A DNA stretch of 64,000 nucleotides from Streptomyces sp. TLI_053 (GTDB lineage: Bacteria > Actinomycetota > Actinomycetes > Streptomycetales > Streptomycetaceae): NCBI RefSeq assembly GCF_900105395.1, contig NZ_LT629775.1, positions 7,715,501 to 7,779,500 on the forward strand. Reading direction: 5' to 3'. The notes beneath the pieces were generated by a model that worked only from the letters and a program-made list of their open reading frames with translations, did not search any database and was not told where the DNA came from. Positions 56,645 to 64,000 of this stretch are shown one piece after another. A program made the position numbers and the translations under genes. The number at the start of each line of letters is the position of its first letter. The stretch's first letter is position 1.

Positions 56645-58966
56645 TCAGCCCCGGCCGTCGATCAGTTCGCCGTACGCCTGCACCAGGTCCGGCAGTCGCA
56701 GCGTGGCGAGGTCCTCCCGGCCGGGCGGCTCGCGCAGCAGGCTGAGCCGCAGGTCCCGGTAGGCGCAGGACTTCTCGTACAGGGTGCGGATGAAGCGGCC
56801 GTTGCCGAGCTCGTCGATCCAGCCCTCGCGGACCACATGGGTGCAGATCGAGGCCAGTTCCTCGGCCGCGTCCTCGTCCCAGCCGTCGCCGTCCTGCCCG
56901 GCGAGCGCCGCGCCGATCGCGGTCAGCTCGCCGGGGCGGTAGCTCGGGAAGTCGACCCGGCTGGTGAAGCGGGAGTTGAGCCCGGGGTTGGTGGCCAGCA
57001 GCCGGTTCATGCCCTCCGGGTAGCCGGCCAGGATCACCACCAGCCGGTCCCGGTTGTCCTCGGCCCGCTTGAGCAGCACCTGCAGTGCCTCGTCGCCGTA
57101 CGCGTCGCCCTTGCTGTAACCGGAGTTGGAGAGACTGTAGGCCTCGTCGATGAAGAGCACGCCGTCCAGTGCGGAGTCGATCAGCTCGTTCGCCTTCACC
57201 GCCGTCTGGCCGAGGAACTCACCGACCAGGTCGGCTCGTTGAGCCTCCACCAGATGGTCCCCGGAGAGCAGGCCGAGGGCGTGGAAGACCCGGCCGAGGA
57301 TCCGGGCGACGGTGGTCTTGCCGGTGCCGGACGGCCCGGAGAAGACGAAGTGGCGCTTGGGCGGCTGGACCGGCAGGCCCTGCTCGGCGCGCAGCCGGGC
57401 CATCCGCAGCTGCGCCGAGAGCGCCCGCACCTGCCGCTTGACCGGCTCCAGGCCGACCATCCGGGAGAGTTCGGCCAGCGCGGCGTCCAACTCGGCGCGG
57501 TGGTCCTCGTGTTCAGGGGTCGAACTGATGCTCGCCACGTGGGCCGGAGCGGTTTCGGCGCGCGCCGCCGCGGGGGCGGCGGGGGAGGCGGCGGCAGGCT
57601 GCGGGGCGGTCGAGCCGGCGCGTCCGTTGGTCACCAGCGGTGGCGGTGCGCCCGCCCCGCCACCGGGCCTGTTCCCGGTTCCGCCGGTACCGCTGGTGCT
57701 GCCCGGTCCGGCCGGGGTCGGCACGGTCGGGTGGCCGTCCTCCGCCTCGTCGTCGGTCCCGGCCGGACCGCCCGGGCCCGGGTTCCCGAAGGGGTCCGCG
57801 CCGCCGGGCCCGCCGAACGCACCGGCTCCGGTCGGCAGCTCCGCGCCCGACGGCTCGGCGCCCGCGAGGGCCGACGCCTGTTCGGTGGCGAACTCCGCGC
57901 CGAACTCGGCCCCGGACTCCGTCGCCGCCTGCTCCGCCCCGAACTCCGCGCCCGCGCCGAACTCCGCCGCCTGCTCGGCTCCGAACTCCGTACCCGCCCC
58001 GAACTCCGTACCCGCCCCGAACTCCGCGCCCGCCCCGAACTCCGATCCGGCCCCGAGCGCCTCGAAACCCGCCTGCTCCAGGACCGCCGCGTCCAGCAGC
58101 GCCGCGTCGATCGCGTCGTCCTCCGCCCCGCGCCCCGCGTCCCGGCCGCCGATCCCGGCGCCGTCCAGCAGGGCGTCCGCGAGGCCGTCCTCCGCCGAGA
58201 TCGCCGCCAGCCGGGCGGCGGTGTCCATGAACGCCGGGTCGGCCCGGTGCACGGCCCGGTACAGCGGCAGCGCGGCCGCGCTGCGCCCGGCGCCCTCGTA
58301 GGCGCGGGCCAGCCAGTACCGCAGCTCCTTGCGCTGCGGCTGCTCGGAGCGGCAGCGGGCCAGCGAGGCGGCGAGCGGCGGCTGGGCCTGCGCGCACATG
58401 TCCAGCCGGACCCGGGCCATACCGGCGAACAGCCCGGCCTCGATGCCGAGCAGCGGATCGTCGAGCAGCCGGTCGGTGTCCCGGATCAGTTGCTCCCAGT
58501 CCTTGAGGAGGTAGGAGCGGCAGGCGTGCAGGAAACGCGCGGACGGGTCCTCGGCGGGGGCCGGGCACTGCTCCAGGGCGTGGTCCAGCTCGGTGAGGTG
58601 GCGGCCGTCCAGCCAGTGCGAGGCGTGCGCGAGGGCGAGGTCCCGGGCGGTCTCCAGCACCGGCTGCACCCACCAGCCCAGCCAGTACCAGGAACTGAGC
58701 GGGCGTCCGTGCCGTCGGCGCTGCTCGCCGAACCGCTCCCGGTGCCGGTGCATCGCGAGCAGCGCGCCGGAGGTGTCACTGCGCAGCGCGTGCAGGCCGA
58801 GCCAGGCGTCGGCCATGCCGGGGTCGAGCCGGACGGCGGCGCGGAACTCCTCCTCGGCCCGGGTGTACGCCCCGGCCGTGTAGGCGTCCATGGCACGCAG
58901 CCAGGCCCGGTCGGCGAGCCGGTTCGGAGCCGGTCCGCCCGCGGTGTTGCTGTTGGAACTCTCCAC
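56645..58966 (-). CDS. EccA-like type VII secretion AAA+ ATPase with TPR domain
   Basis: A 773-residue protein. Residues about 20-280 are TPR-like helices, as in EccA N-domains (RAWLRAMDAYTAGAYTRAEEEFRAAVRLDPGMADAWLG). A linker of about 200 residues follows, including hexapeptide repeats of the EFGAGA/EFGAEQ type at about 305-362. The CbxX/CfqX-type AAA+ domain has Walker A GPSGTGKTT (about 544), Walker B VLFIDEAYS (about 602) and NSRFTSRVDFPSY (sensor 2 region). EccA proteins act in ESX secretion chaperoning; no other esx genes are nearby, so it is an orphan. The long repeat linker is unusual. GTG start. Confidence 0.88.
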   Translation of the reverse strand: MESSNSNTAGGPAPNRLADRAWLRAMDAYTAGAYTRAEEEFRAAVRLDPGMADAWLGLHALRSDTSGALLAMHRHRERFGEQRRRHGRPLSSWYWLGWWVQPVLETARDLALAHASHWLDGRHLTELDHALEQCPAPAEDPSARFLHACRSYLLKDWEQLIRDTDRLLDDPLLGIEAGLFAGMARVRLDMCAQAQPPLAASLARCRSEQPQRKELRYWLARAYEGAGRSAAALPLYRAVHRADPAFMDTAARLAAISAEDGLADALLDGAGIGGRDAGRGAEDDAIDAALLDAAVLEQAGFEALGAGSEFGAGAEFGAGTEFGAGTEFGAEQAAEFGAGAEFGAEQAATESGAEFGAEFATEQASALAGAEPSGAELPTGAGAFGGPGGADPFGNPGPGGPAGTDDEAEDGHPTVPTPAGPGSTSGTGGTGNRPGGGAGAPPPLVTNGRAGSTAPQPAAASPAAPAAARAETAPAHVASISSTPEHEDHRAELDAALAELSRMVGLEPVKRQVRALSAQLRMARLRAEQGLPVQPPKRHFVFSGPSGTGKTTVARILGRVFHALGLLSGDHLVEAQRADLVGEFLGQTAVKANELIDSALDGVLFIDEAYSLSNSGYSKGDAYGDEALQVLLKRAEDNRDRLVVILAGYPEGMNRLLATNPGLNSRFTSRVDFPSYRPGELTAIGAALAGQDGDGWDEDAAEELASICTHVVREGWIDELGNGRFIRTLYEKSCAYRDLRLSLLREPPGREDLATLRLPDLVQAYGELIDGRG

Positions 58967-59254
58967 TCAACGCCCCCCGCGATGTGGCTCGGGGCCCGAC
59001 CGGTGCGGCGGTGTGCGGACCCGCCGGTGGTCGTCCGCCCCCGGGGCGCATCTGCGCCTGCCTGGAATCGTACCGGCGCGGCGCTGATCCGGAAGGGTGT
59101 CGCACGATGTCAAAAGCGATCGGGCGGGCGGCCGTTGAGGGGTGGCCGGCCCCGGGGTGGGGGAGTCGGACGGCACCCCCGGCTCACGGGGGAACAAGCC
59201 GGGGATGCCGGGTCCGAAGTTGCGGAATCAACAATTCCGCGAACGAGAGAGAAC

Positions 59255-59986
59255 CTATTTCCTGGTGACGTCGCAGGTCAAGGTCATTGTTGAAGGTTCA
59301 CCGACGGTGCCCGGCGCGATCCGTCCGGTCACCCCGTCGACCAGGGTCCCGGCGTGCGGGCGGCTCGGGTCCGCGGCGAAATGTGCCGATTCGGCCAGTG
59401 CCCAGCCGGCCCAGAACTCCGCCAGCGCGGGACCGTCCCGCTCCTCGCCCCGCCGCCGGGCCGCCGCCGCGTCCAGTTCCATCCACACCAGGCGGGCCAG
59501 CTCCGGCCGCACCGCGCGCCGCCCGGCGCCGACCCCCTCGACCAGGACCACCGGCGCGAGCGGCACCGCCGCCGTCCCGGCGAACCGGCGCAGCGTCCAG
59601 TCGTACACCTCGTACTCCGCGTCCCGGCCCGCCGCCAGCGGCTCCAGCACCTGGTCGCGCAGCCGCCCGGTCCAGCCGAACGGCTCGGCGTGCGTCGCCA
59701 GGTCGTCCAGGTGCACCACGGGGGCGCCGCCGAGCGCGGCCGCCAGCCGGGCGGCGAAGGTCGTCTTGCCCGAGCCCGCGTGGCCGTCCACCGCGACCAG
59801 GCGCACCGGGCCGCAGGACGGCGGCAGCGCCCGCAGTTCGGCGGCGAGGGCGGCCAACGCGCCGGCGGCCGCCGGGGTCCGTACCGGCCCGCCTGGGCCG
59901 GGCCGCGCGCCCGGCCGGGCGGTCGGGCGGGCGCCCGGCCCCACTGGCCCCACTACCGGGGCGGCGGAAGTCTTGGAAGAAGCCAC
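59255..59986 (-). CDS. uridine kinase-like P-loop kinase
   Basis: A 243-residue cytoplasmic P-loop protein. Walker A is VDGHAGSGKTTFAARLA (about 65-82), the lid and substrate region includes VVHLDDLATHAEPFGWTGRLRDQVLEPL and YDWTLRRFAG, and the Walker B-like strand is VVLVEGVGAGRR. This is the uridine kinase-like family, with an unknown phosphate acceptor. The GTG at 59986 has no ribosome-binding site; TAGGGT ends 7 nt upstream, so the mRNA may be leaderless. The N-terminal 45 residues are Pro/Gly/Ala-rich. Confidence 0.82.
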   Translation of the reverse strand: MASSKTSAAPVVGPVGPGARPTARPGARPGPGGPVRTPAAAGALAALAAELRALPPSCGPVRLVAVDGHAGSGKTTFAARLAAALGGAPVVHLDDLATHAEPFGWTGRLRDQVLEPLAAGRDAEYEVYDWTLRRFAGTAAVPLAPVVLVEGVGAGRRAVRPELARLVWMELDAAAARRRGEERDGPALAEFWAGWALAESAHFAADPSRPHAGTLVDGVTGRIAPGTVGEPSTMTLTCDVTRK

Positions 59987-60198
59987 AACGTCAACCCTAC
60001 GGCGGACTCCGCGCCGGTCCGGACAGTGTTCGAGTGCTACCCGTGACGGCGGCGTCCCGATCAGGCATACTCGCATCGCCATGCCTGTGAACGGCCGTTC
60101 ACCGCAATCCGGTGCCGCCCGGCCGAGGCTGCCACACCCCGCGCGGGCCCGACCACACCCCGGGGCCCGGCGCACGACCGAGGAGGCGACCAGCCGCC

Positions 60199-61362
60199 AT
60201 GACCACCTCCCCCGCGAAGTCCGTGGACCGCCAGCTGCCCAGCGAGGAGGCCCGCGAGCTCCTGAACCTCACCCGGGACCTCGTCCAGCGCGAGCTGAAG
60301 CCGCGCGCCGCGGAGGACGAGGCCGCCGGCCGCTTCCCGCGCGAGGTCTTCCGCACGCTCGGCGAGGCCGGTCTGCTCTCCCTCCCGTACGACGAGGCGT
60401 ACGGCGGCGGCGAGCAGCCCTACGAGGTCTACCTCCAGGTGCTGGAGGAGCTGGCGTCCGGCTGGCTGGCCGTCGGCCTGGGCGTCAGCGTGCACACCCT
60501 CTCCTGCCACGCGCTCGCCACCTTCGGCACCGACGAGCAGCGCGGCCGCTGGCTGCCCGGGATGCTCTCCGGCGAGCAGCTCGGCGCCTACTGCCTGTCC
60601 GAGCCGCAGTCCGGCTCCGACGCCGCCGCCCTGCGCACCCGGGCCGACCTGGACGGCGAGGAGTACGTCGTCGGCGGCACCAAGGCCTGGATCACCCACG
60701 GCGGCGAGGCCGACTTCTACAGCGCGCTGGTGCGCACCGGCGAGGAGGGCGCCCGGGGGATCAGCTGCCTGCTGGTGCCCGGCACCCAGCCCGGCCTGTC
60801 GGCCGCCCCGCCGGAGCACAAGATGGGCATGAAGTCCTCGCCCACCGCCCAGCTGCACTTCGACGGTGCCCGGGTCTCCCGGGACCGGCTGATCGGCAGC
60901 GAGGGCCAGGGCTTCCAGATCGCGCTCGCCGCGCTGGACTCCGGCCGGCTCGGCATCGCCGCCTGCGCGATCGGCGTCGCCCAGGCCGCGCTCGACACCG
61001 CCGTCGACTACGCGCGCGGCCGCCACCAGTTCGGCCGGCCGATCGCCGACTTCCAGGGCCTGTCCTTCATGCTCGCCGACATGGCCACCCAGATCGAGGC
61101 CGGCCGCGCGCTCTACCTGTCCGCCGCCCGCCGCCGCGACGCCGGCCAGGCGTTCTCCAAGGAGGCGGCGATGGCGAAGCTGTTCTGCACCGACGCCGCG
61201 ATGCGGGTGACCACCGACGCCGTCCAGGTGCTCGGCGGCTACGGCTACACCCAGGACTTCCCGGCCGAGCGCTACATGCGCGAGGCCAAGGTGCTGCAGA
61301 TCGTCGAGGGCACCAACCAGATCCAGCGCCTGGTGATCGGCCGCCACCTCACCAAGGGCTGA
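60199..61362 (+). CDS. acyl-CoA dehydrogenase
   Basis: A 387-residue FAD enzyme of the acyl-CoA dehydrogenase fold, oxidising acyl-CoA to 2-enoyl-CoA and passing electrons to ETF. The N-terminal helices (LPSEEARELLNLTRDLVQRELKPRAAEDE), the middle beta domain (YCLSEPQSGSDAAALRTRA, GGTKAWITHGGEADF) and the C-terminal domain (AALDSGRLGIAACAIGVAQAALD) are complete; the catalytic-base region is EAKVLQIVEGTNQIQRLVIGR. GAGGAGGCG lies 7 nt before the ATG. The EGTNQ form is that of short-chain types, but the exact substrate is unclear. Confidence 0.95.
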   Translation: MTTSPAKSVDRQLPSEEARELLNLTRDLVQRELKPRAAEDEAAGRFPREVFRTLGEAGLLSLPYDEAYGGGEQPYEVYLQVLEELASGWLAVGLGVSVHTLSCHALATFGTDEQRGRWLPGMLSGEQLGAYCLSEPQSGSDAAALRTRADLDGEEYVVGGTKAWITHGGEADFYSALVRTGEEGARGISCLLVPGTQPGLSAAPPEHKMGMKSSPTAQLHFDGARVSRDRLIGSEGQGFQIALAALDSGRLGIAACAIGVAQAALDTAVDYARGRHQFGRPIADFQGLSFMLADMATQIEAGRALYLSAARRRDAGQAFSKEAAMAKLFCTDAAMRVTTDAVQVLGGYGYTQDFPAERYMREAKVLQIVEGTNQIQRLVIGRHLTKG

Positions 61363-61414
61363 CCGCCGCCCGGCCCGCCGCCGCCCCCTGGGGCGCCCGG
61401 CGGGCGGCACGCGA

Positions 61415-61461
61415 ACGGCCCCCGGTGCCGCTCCTGGGTACGGAGCGGGACCGGGGGCCGT
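61415..61461. terminator. long bidirectional hairpin after the acyl-CoA dehydrogenase gene
   Basis: ACGGCCCCCGGTGCCGCTCC (61415-61434) and GGAGCGGGACCGGGGGCCGT (61442-61461) form a 20-bp stem with one mismatch and a 7-nt loop between convergent genes. Confidence 0.8.
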
Positions 61462-61511
61462 GCCGCCGATCGTCGGGGCCGACGCGCGATGCCCTGGCGC
61501 GCGGCCGGCGC

Positions 61512-61964
61512 TCAGCGCCGGGAGAACCGGCTGCGCTGCTCGGGGATGGCCGGGACGGAGCCCGAGCGGACCGGGCGGTGCACCAGCGCGTGCGAGAACG
61601 GCTGGGTGCGCCAGTCGTGCTCGCCCGGCAGCGCGAGCAGCGCGGCCAGGCCGGCCGAGTCGGCCTCCTCGGCGCACTCCACCTCGGCCAGGTCGTCCGT
61701 CGGGGTGCCCGAGCCCGGGCACAGGGTGGGGGAGAAGGGGTGCCAGGCCCGGGGCAGCACGGCGTGCTGCGGCAGCCGCTCCTCGTCGCCCACCAGGGCG
61801 ATCGGACGCCGGCAGGACGGGCAGTCGACCCGGACGGTCTCCCACGGCTCGGCCTCGCCCGGATCCACCCCCGGCGCGGCGTCGTAGGGGACCGCGAGGT
61901 CCTCGCGGTCGGTCGTATCGTGGGCGTCGTCCGCGCCCGTCGGGCGCTGGTCGGTAACGCGCAT
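61512..61964 (-). CDS. small zinc-ribbon-like protein, function unknown
   Basis: A 150-residue soluble protein. The middle (residues about 45-105) contains CPSCRRPIALVGDEE and PTLCPGSG, that is a C-x2-C plus a later Cys that may bind zinc. The N-terminus is acidic (DDAHDTTDREDLAVPYDAAPGVDPGEAEPWETV). I recognise no characterised family but similar proteins are common in streptomycetes. GAGGGGGATCACC precedes the ATG at 61964. Transcription converges with the acyl-CoA dehydrogenase gene. Confidence 0.75.
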   Translation of the reverse strand: MRVTDQRPTGADDAHDTTDREDLAVPYDAAPGVDPGEAEPWETVRVDCPSCRRPIALVGDEERLPQHAVLPRAWHPFSPTLCPGSGTPTDDLAEVECAEEADSAGLAALLALPGEHDWRTQPFSHALVHRPVRSGSVPAIPEQRSRFSRR

Positions 61965-62240
61965 GGTGATCCCCCTCGGATCGGGCCCGGCGTGGTCGCC
62001 CGGGGCCACAACCAGCACTTCCCGCCGACGCGGACTCATAACCCTGCAGTTCGGCGCACTGTGATGCACCGGGTGTGTCCTTCGCCACATTCGTCCGGCA
62101 TGTGCCCGTACGGCACCCCGGGGCGCGCCGGACGCGTCTCCGCGCCCCCCTGCCGGTCCCGCGTGCGCCCCCGGCCCGACGCCGTCCGCGCCCCCCGCCG
62201 CGGCGATCCGCGCGCCCCCGAGAGGGTAGGTTTGCGCCTT

Positions 62241-62681
62241 GTGGAGGATCTCGATCAACGCATCGTCCGACTGCTCCTCCAGGACGGCCGGATGAGCTAC
62301 ACGGACCTGGGCAAGGCCACCGGCCTGTCCACCTCGGCGGTGCACCAGCGGGTGCGCCGCCTCGAACAGCGCGGAGTGATCCGCGGCTACACCGCGATCA
62401 TCGACCCCGACGCCGTCGACCTCGCGCTCACCGCGTTCATCTCGGTCAAACCCTTCGACCCCAGCGCCCCCGACGACACACCCGAGAGACTGGCCGACCT
62501 GCCCGAGATCGAGGCCTGCCACAGCGTCGCCGGCGAGGAGAACTACATCCTCAAGGTCCGCGTCGGCGCCCCCGGCGACCTGGAGGACCTGCTGGCACGC
62601 ATCCGCAGCGCCGCCGGCGTCTCCACCCGCACCACCGTCGTCCTGTCCACCCCCTACGAGGCCCGCCCCCCGAGGCTCTGA
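62241..62681 (+). CDS. Lrp/AsnC-family regulator
   Basis: A 146-residue feast/famine regulator: helix-turn-helix DLDQRIVRLLLQDGRMSYTDLGKATGLSTSAVHQRVRRLEQRGVIRGYTA at residues 3-52, then a RAM ligand-binding domain (LTAFISVKPF, EIEACHSVAGEENYILKVRVGAPGDLEDLLARI, TTVVLSTPYEARP). TAGGTT lies 8 nt upstream of the GTG and there is no ribosome-binding site, so the gene may be read from a leaderless mRNA. The effector is probably an amino acid. The amidohydrolase gene follows 30 bp after the stop. Confidence 0.93.
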   Translation: MEDLDQRIVRLLLQDGRMSYTDLGKATGLSTSAVHQRVRRLEQRGVIRGYTAIIDPDAVDLALTAFISVKPFDPSAPDDTPERLADLPEIEACHSVAGEENYILKVRVGAPGDLEDLLARIRSAAGVSTRTTVVLSTPYEARPPRL

Positions 62682-62711
62682 CCGGCCCTCCGGGGGGTGC
62701 AGACTTGGCCC

Positions 62712-64000
62712 ATGACCGAACGCAACTCCCGGACCGTCCTGCTGCGCGGCGGCGCCGTCTACAGCCCCGCCGACCCCTTCGCCACCGCCATGCTCGTCGA
62801 GGGCGAGCACGTCGCCTGGGTCGGCAGCGACGGCGCCGCCGAGGCCTACGCGCGGACCGCCGACGAGATCGTCGAACTCGACGGCGCCCTGGTCACCCCG
62901 GCCTTCGTCGACGCCCACGCGCACGCCACCGCCACCGGCCTCGCGCTCACCGGCCTCGACCTCACCGGAACCCCCTCGCTGGCCGCCGCCCTGGCCGCCG
63001 TCACCGCCTTCACCGCCCGCGAGCAGCCCGGCGGCGTCCTCATCGGCCACGGCTGGGACGAGACCGGCTGGCCCGAGGGCCGCCCGCCGACCCTCGCCGA
63101 GCTGGACGCCGCCGCCGGCGGCGCCGCCGTCTACCTCTCCCGCACCGACGTGCACTCCGGGCTCGCCACCACCGCGCTGCGCGCCCTCACCGACGGCCTC
63201 GCCGACCGGCCCGGCTTCCACCCCGACGGCCCGCTCACCCGCGACGCCCACCACGCCGTCCGCGCGACCGCGCTGGCCCGGCTCACCCCCGCCCAGCGCC
63301 GCCACGCCCAGCGCGCCGCCCTCGCCCGCGCCGCCGAACTCGGCATCGGCGCCCTGCACGAGTGCGCCGGCCCCGAGATCTCCTCCGAGCAGGACCTCAC
63401 CGCCCTGCTCGAGCTGGCCGCCGAGGGCGACGGCCCCGAGGTGTTCGGCTACTGGGGCGAGCTCGCCGAGCGCGGCGGCGTCGACACCGCCCGCCGGCTC
63501 GGCGCCGTCGGCGCCGGCGGCGACCTCTTCGTCGACGGCGCGCTCGGCTCGCACACCGCCTGCCTGCACCACGACTACGCCGACGCCGCGCACACCGGCA
63601 CCTCCTACCTCACCGCCGCCCAGATCGCCGACCACGTCACGGCCTGCACCGAGGCCGGCCTCCAGGCCGGCTTCCACGCCATCGGGGACGCCGCGGTCGC
63701 CGCCGTGCTGGAGGGCGTCCGGGCGGCCGGCGACCGGATCGGCGCCGACCGGGTCCGGGCGCTGCGCCACCGGGTCGAGCACGCCGAGGCCCTCGACGAC
63801 AAGACTGTCGCCGCCTTCGCCGAACTCGGCCTCACCGCCTCCGTGCAGCCCGCCTTCGACGCCGCCTGGGGCGGTCCGGACGGCATGTACGCCCGTCGTC
63901 TGGGCGCCGAGCGGGCCGCCGCGCTCAACCCGTTCGCCGCGCTGCTGCGCTCCGGTGTCCCGCTGGCCTTCGGCTCGGACGCCCCGGTCAGCCCGCTCGA
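62712..64000 (+). CDS. YtcJ-like amidohydrolase (3' end outside window)
   Basis: At least 429 residues of an amidohydrolase of the imidazolonepropionase-like/YtcJ group. The N-terminal composite domain (VLLRGGAVYSPADPFATAMLVEGEHVAWVG, DGALVTPAFVDAHAHATATG) has the metal-binding HxH (VDAHAHA). Later metal or active-site parts are ALHECAGPE, FHAIGDAAV, LRHRVEHAEALDD and the final SDAPVSP (Asp of the metal site). The C-terminal part is cut off by the window edge. The substrate is unknown. It lies directly after the Lrp regulator and may be its target. Confidence 0.9.
   Translation, partial: MTERNSRTVLLRGGAVYSPADPFATAMLVEGEHVAWVGSDGAAEAYARTADEIVELDGALVTPAFVDAHAHATATGLALTGLDLTGTPSLAAALAAVTAFTAREQPGGVLIGHGWDETGWPEGRPPTLAELDAAAGGAAVYLSRTDVHSGLATTALRALTDGLADRPGFHPDGPLTRDAHHAVRATALARLTPAQRRHAQRAALARAAELGIGALHECAGPEISSEQDLTALLELAAEGDGPEVFGYWGELAERGGVDTARRLGAVGAGGDLFVDGALGSHTACLHHDYADAAHTGTSYLTAAQIADHVTACTEAGLQAGFHAIGDAAVAAVLEGVRAAGDRIGADRVRALRHRVEHAEALDDKTVAAFAELGLTASVQPAFDAAWGGPDGMYARRLGAERAAALNPFAALLRSGVPLAFGSDAPVSPL

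Overview
The window is high-GC actinobacterial chromosome. Codon third positions are almost all G or C, GTG starts are common, and gene families and local orders are typical of Streptomycetaceae: meaB-mutB-mutA, the FMN-riboswitch order ribE-ribM-ribBA-ribH followed by hisE-hisG, GuaB1-type GMP reductase, a SCO4226-like protein, multi-domain SpoIIE phosphatases and a GH19 chitinase with a DasR-like site. The genus (Streptomyces or Kitasatospora) cannot be settled from the sequence alone. I see no rRNA, tRNA, CRISPR array, transposase or prophage block.

Layout. 1-2.8 kb: 5' part of an M9 collagenase gene, a stand-alone tsaD, and a divergent iron superoxide dismutase gene. Two Nur-type boxes lie between tsaD and sodF. 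2.8-5 kb: ABM-fold monooxygenase, SLOG-like protein, XRE regulator and a divergent HATPase, with a 40-bp perfect palindrome between the last two. 5-10.1 kb: methylmalonyl-CoA mutase operon. 10.5-20 kb: NlpC/P60 hydrolase, cupin, BlaI/M56 pair, TIGR01777 epimerase, asparagine synthetase, DUF1275 protein, a membrane protein with an RHIM-like N-terminal motif, GNAT and Rv1733c-like proteins. 20.4-23.9 kb: PadR-ABC-FtsX operon. 24-29 kb: Nudix, zinc-ribbon SDR, GuaB1, DUF5995 and DUF3224. 29.3-38.3 kb: two SpoIIE-type phosphatases, an RluA-type synthase, an MFS-MarR operon and a secreted peptidoglycan-binding protein. 38.3-38.8 kb: a gene-free stretch with five copies of a 12-bp palindrome in two composite perfect palindromes. 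38.8-46.6 kb: serine hydrolase, chitinase, DasR-like GntR, Tat-exported phosphodiesterase, HIT, YegP, PPOX and ABM proteins, a degenerate repeat array and a SCO4226-like protein. 47-52.6 kb: riboflavin operon under an FMN riboswitch, then hisE, hisG and a PH-domain protein. 53-64 kb: paired CNNM/CBS proteins, epimerase, EccA-like ATPase, kinase, acyl-CoA dehydrogenase, zinc-ribbon protein, Lrp regulator and the 5' part of an amidohydrolase gene.

How the genes work together. Most of the window is housekeeping and regulation, not a biosynthetic cluster. Several local circuits can be read from operator-like palindromes next to regulator genes: Nur with sodF and tsaD, PadR with ABC/FtsX, MarR with MFS, and the DasR-like GntR with chitinase and phosphodiesterase. 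The least expected items are the tsaD that appears to share nickel-type control with sodF, the RHIM-like membrane protein, the composite palindromes upstream of the 1242-residue SpoIIE protein, and the 16-bp inverted-repeat array near 46.2 kb. These links are inferences from sequence; no database search was run.
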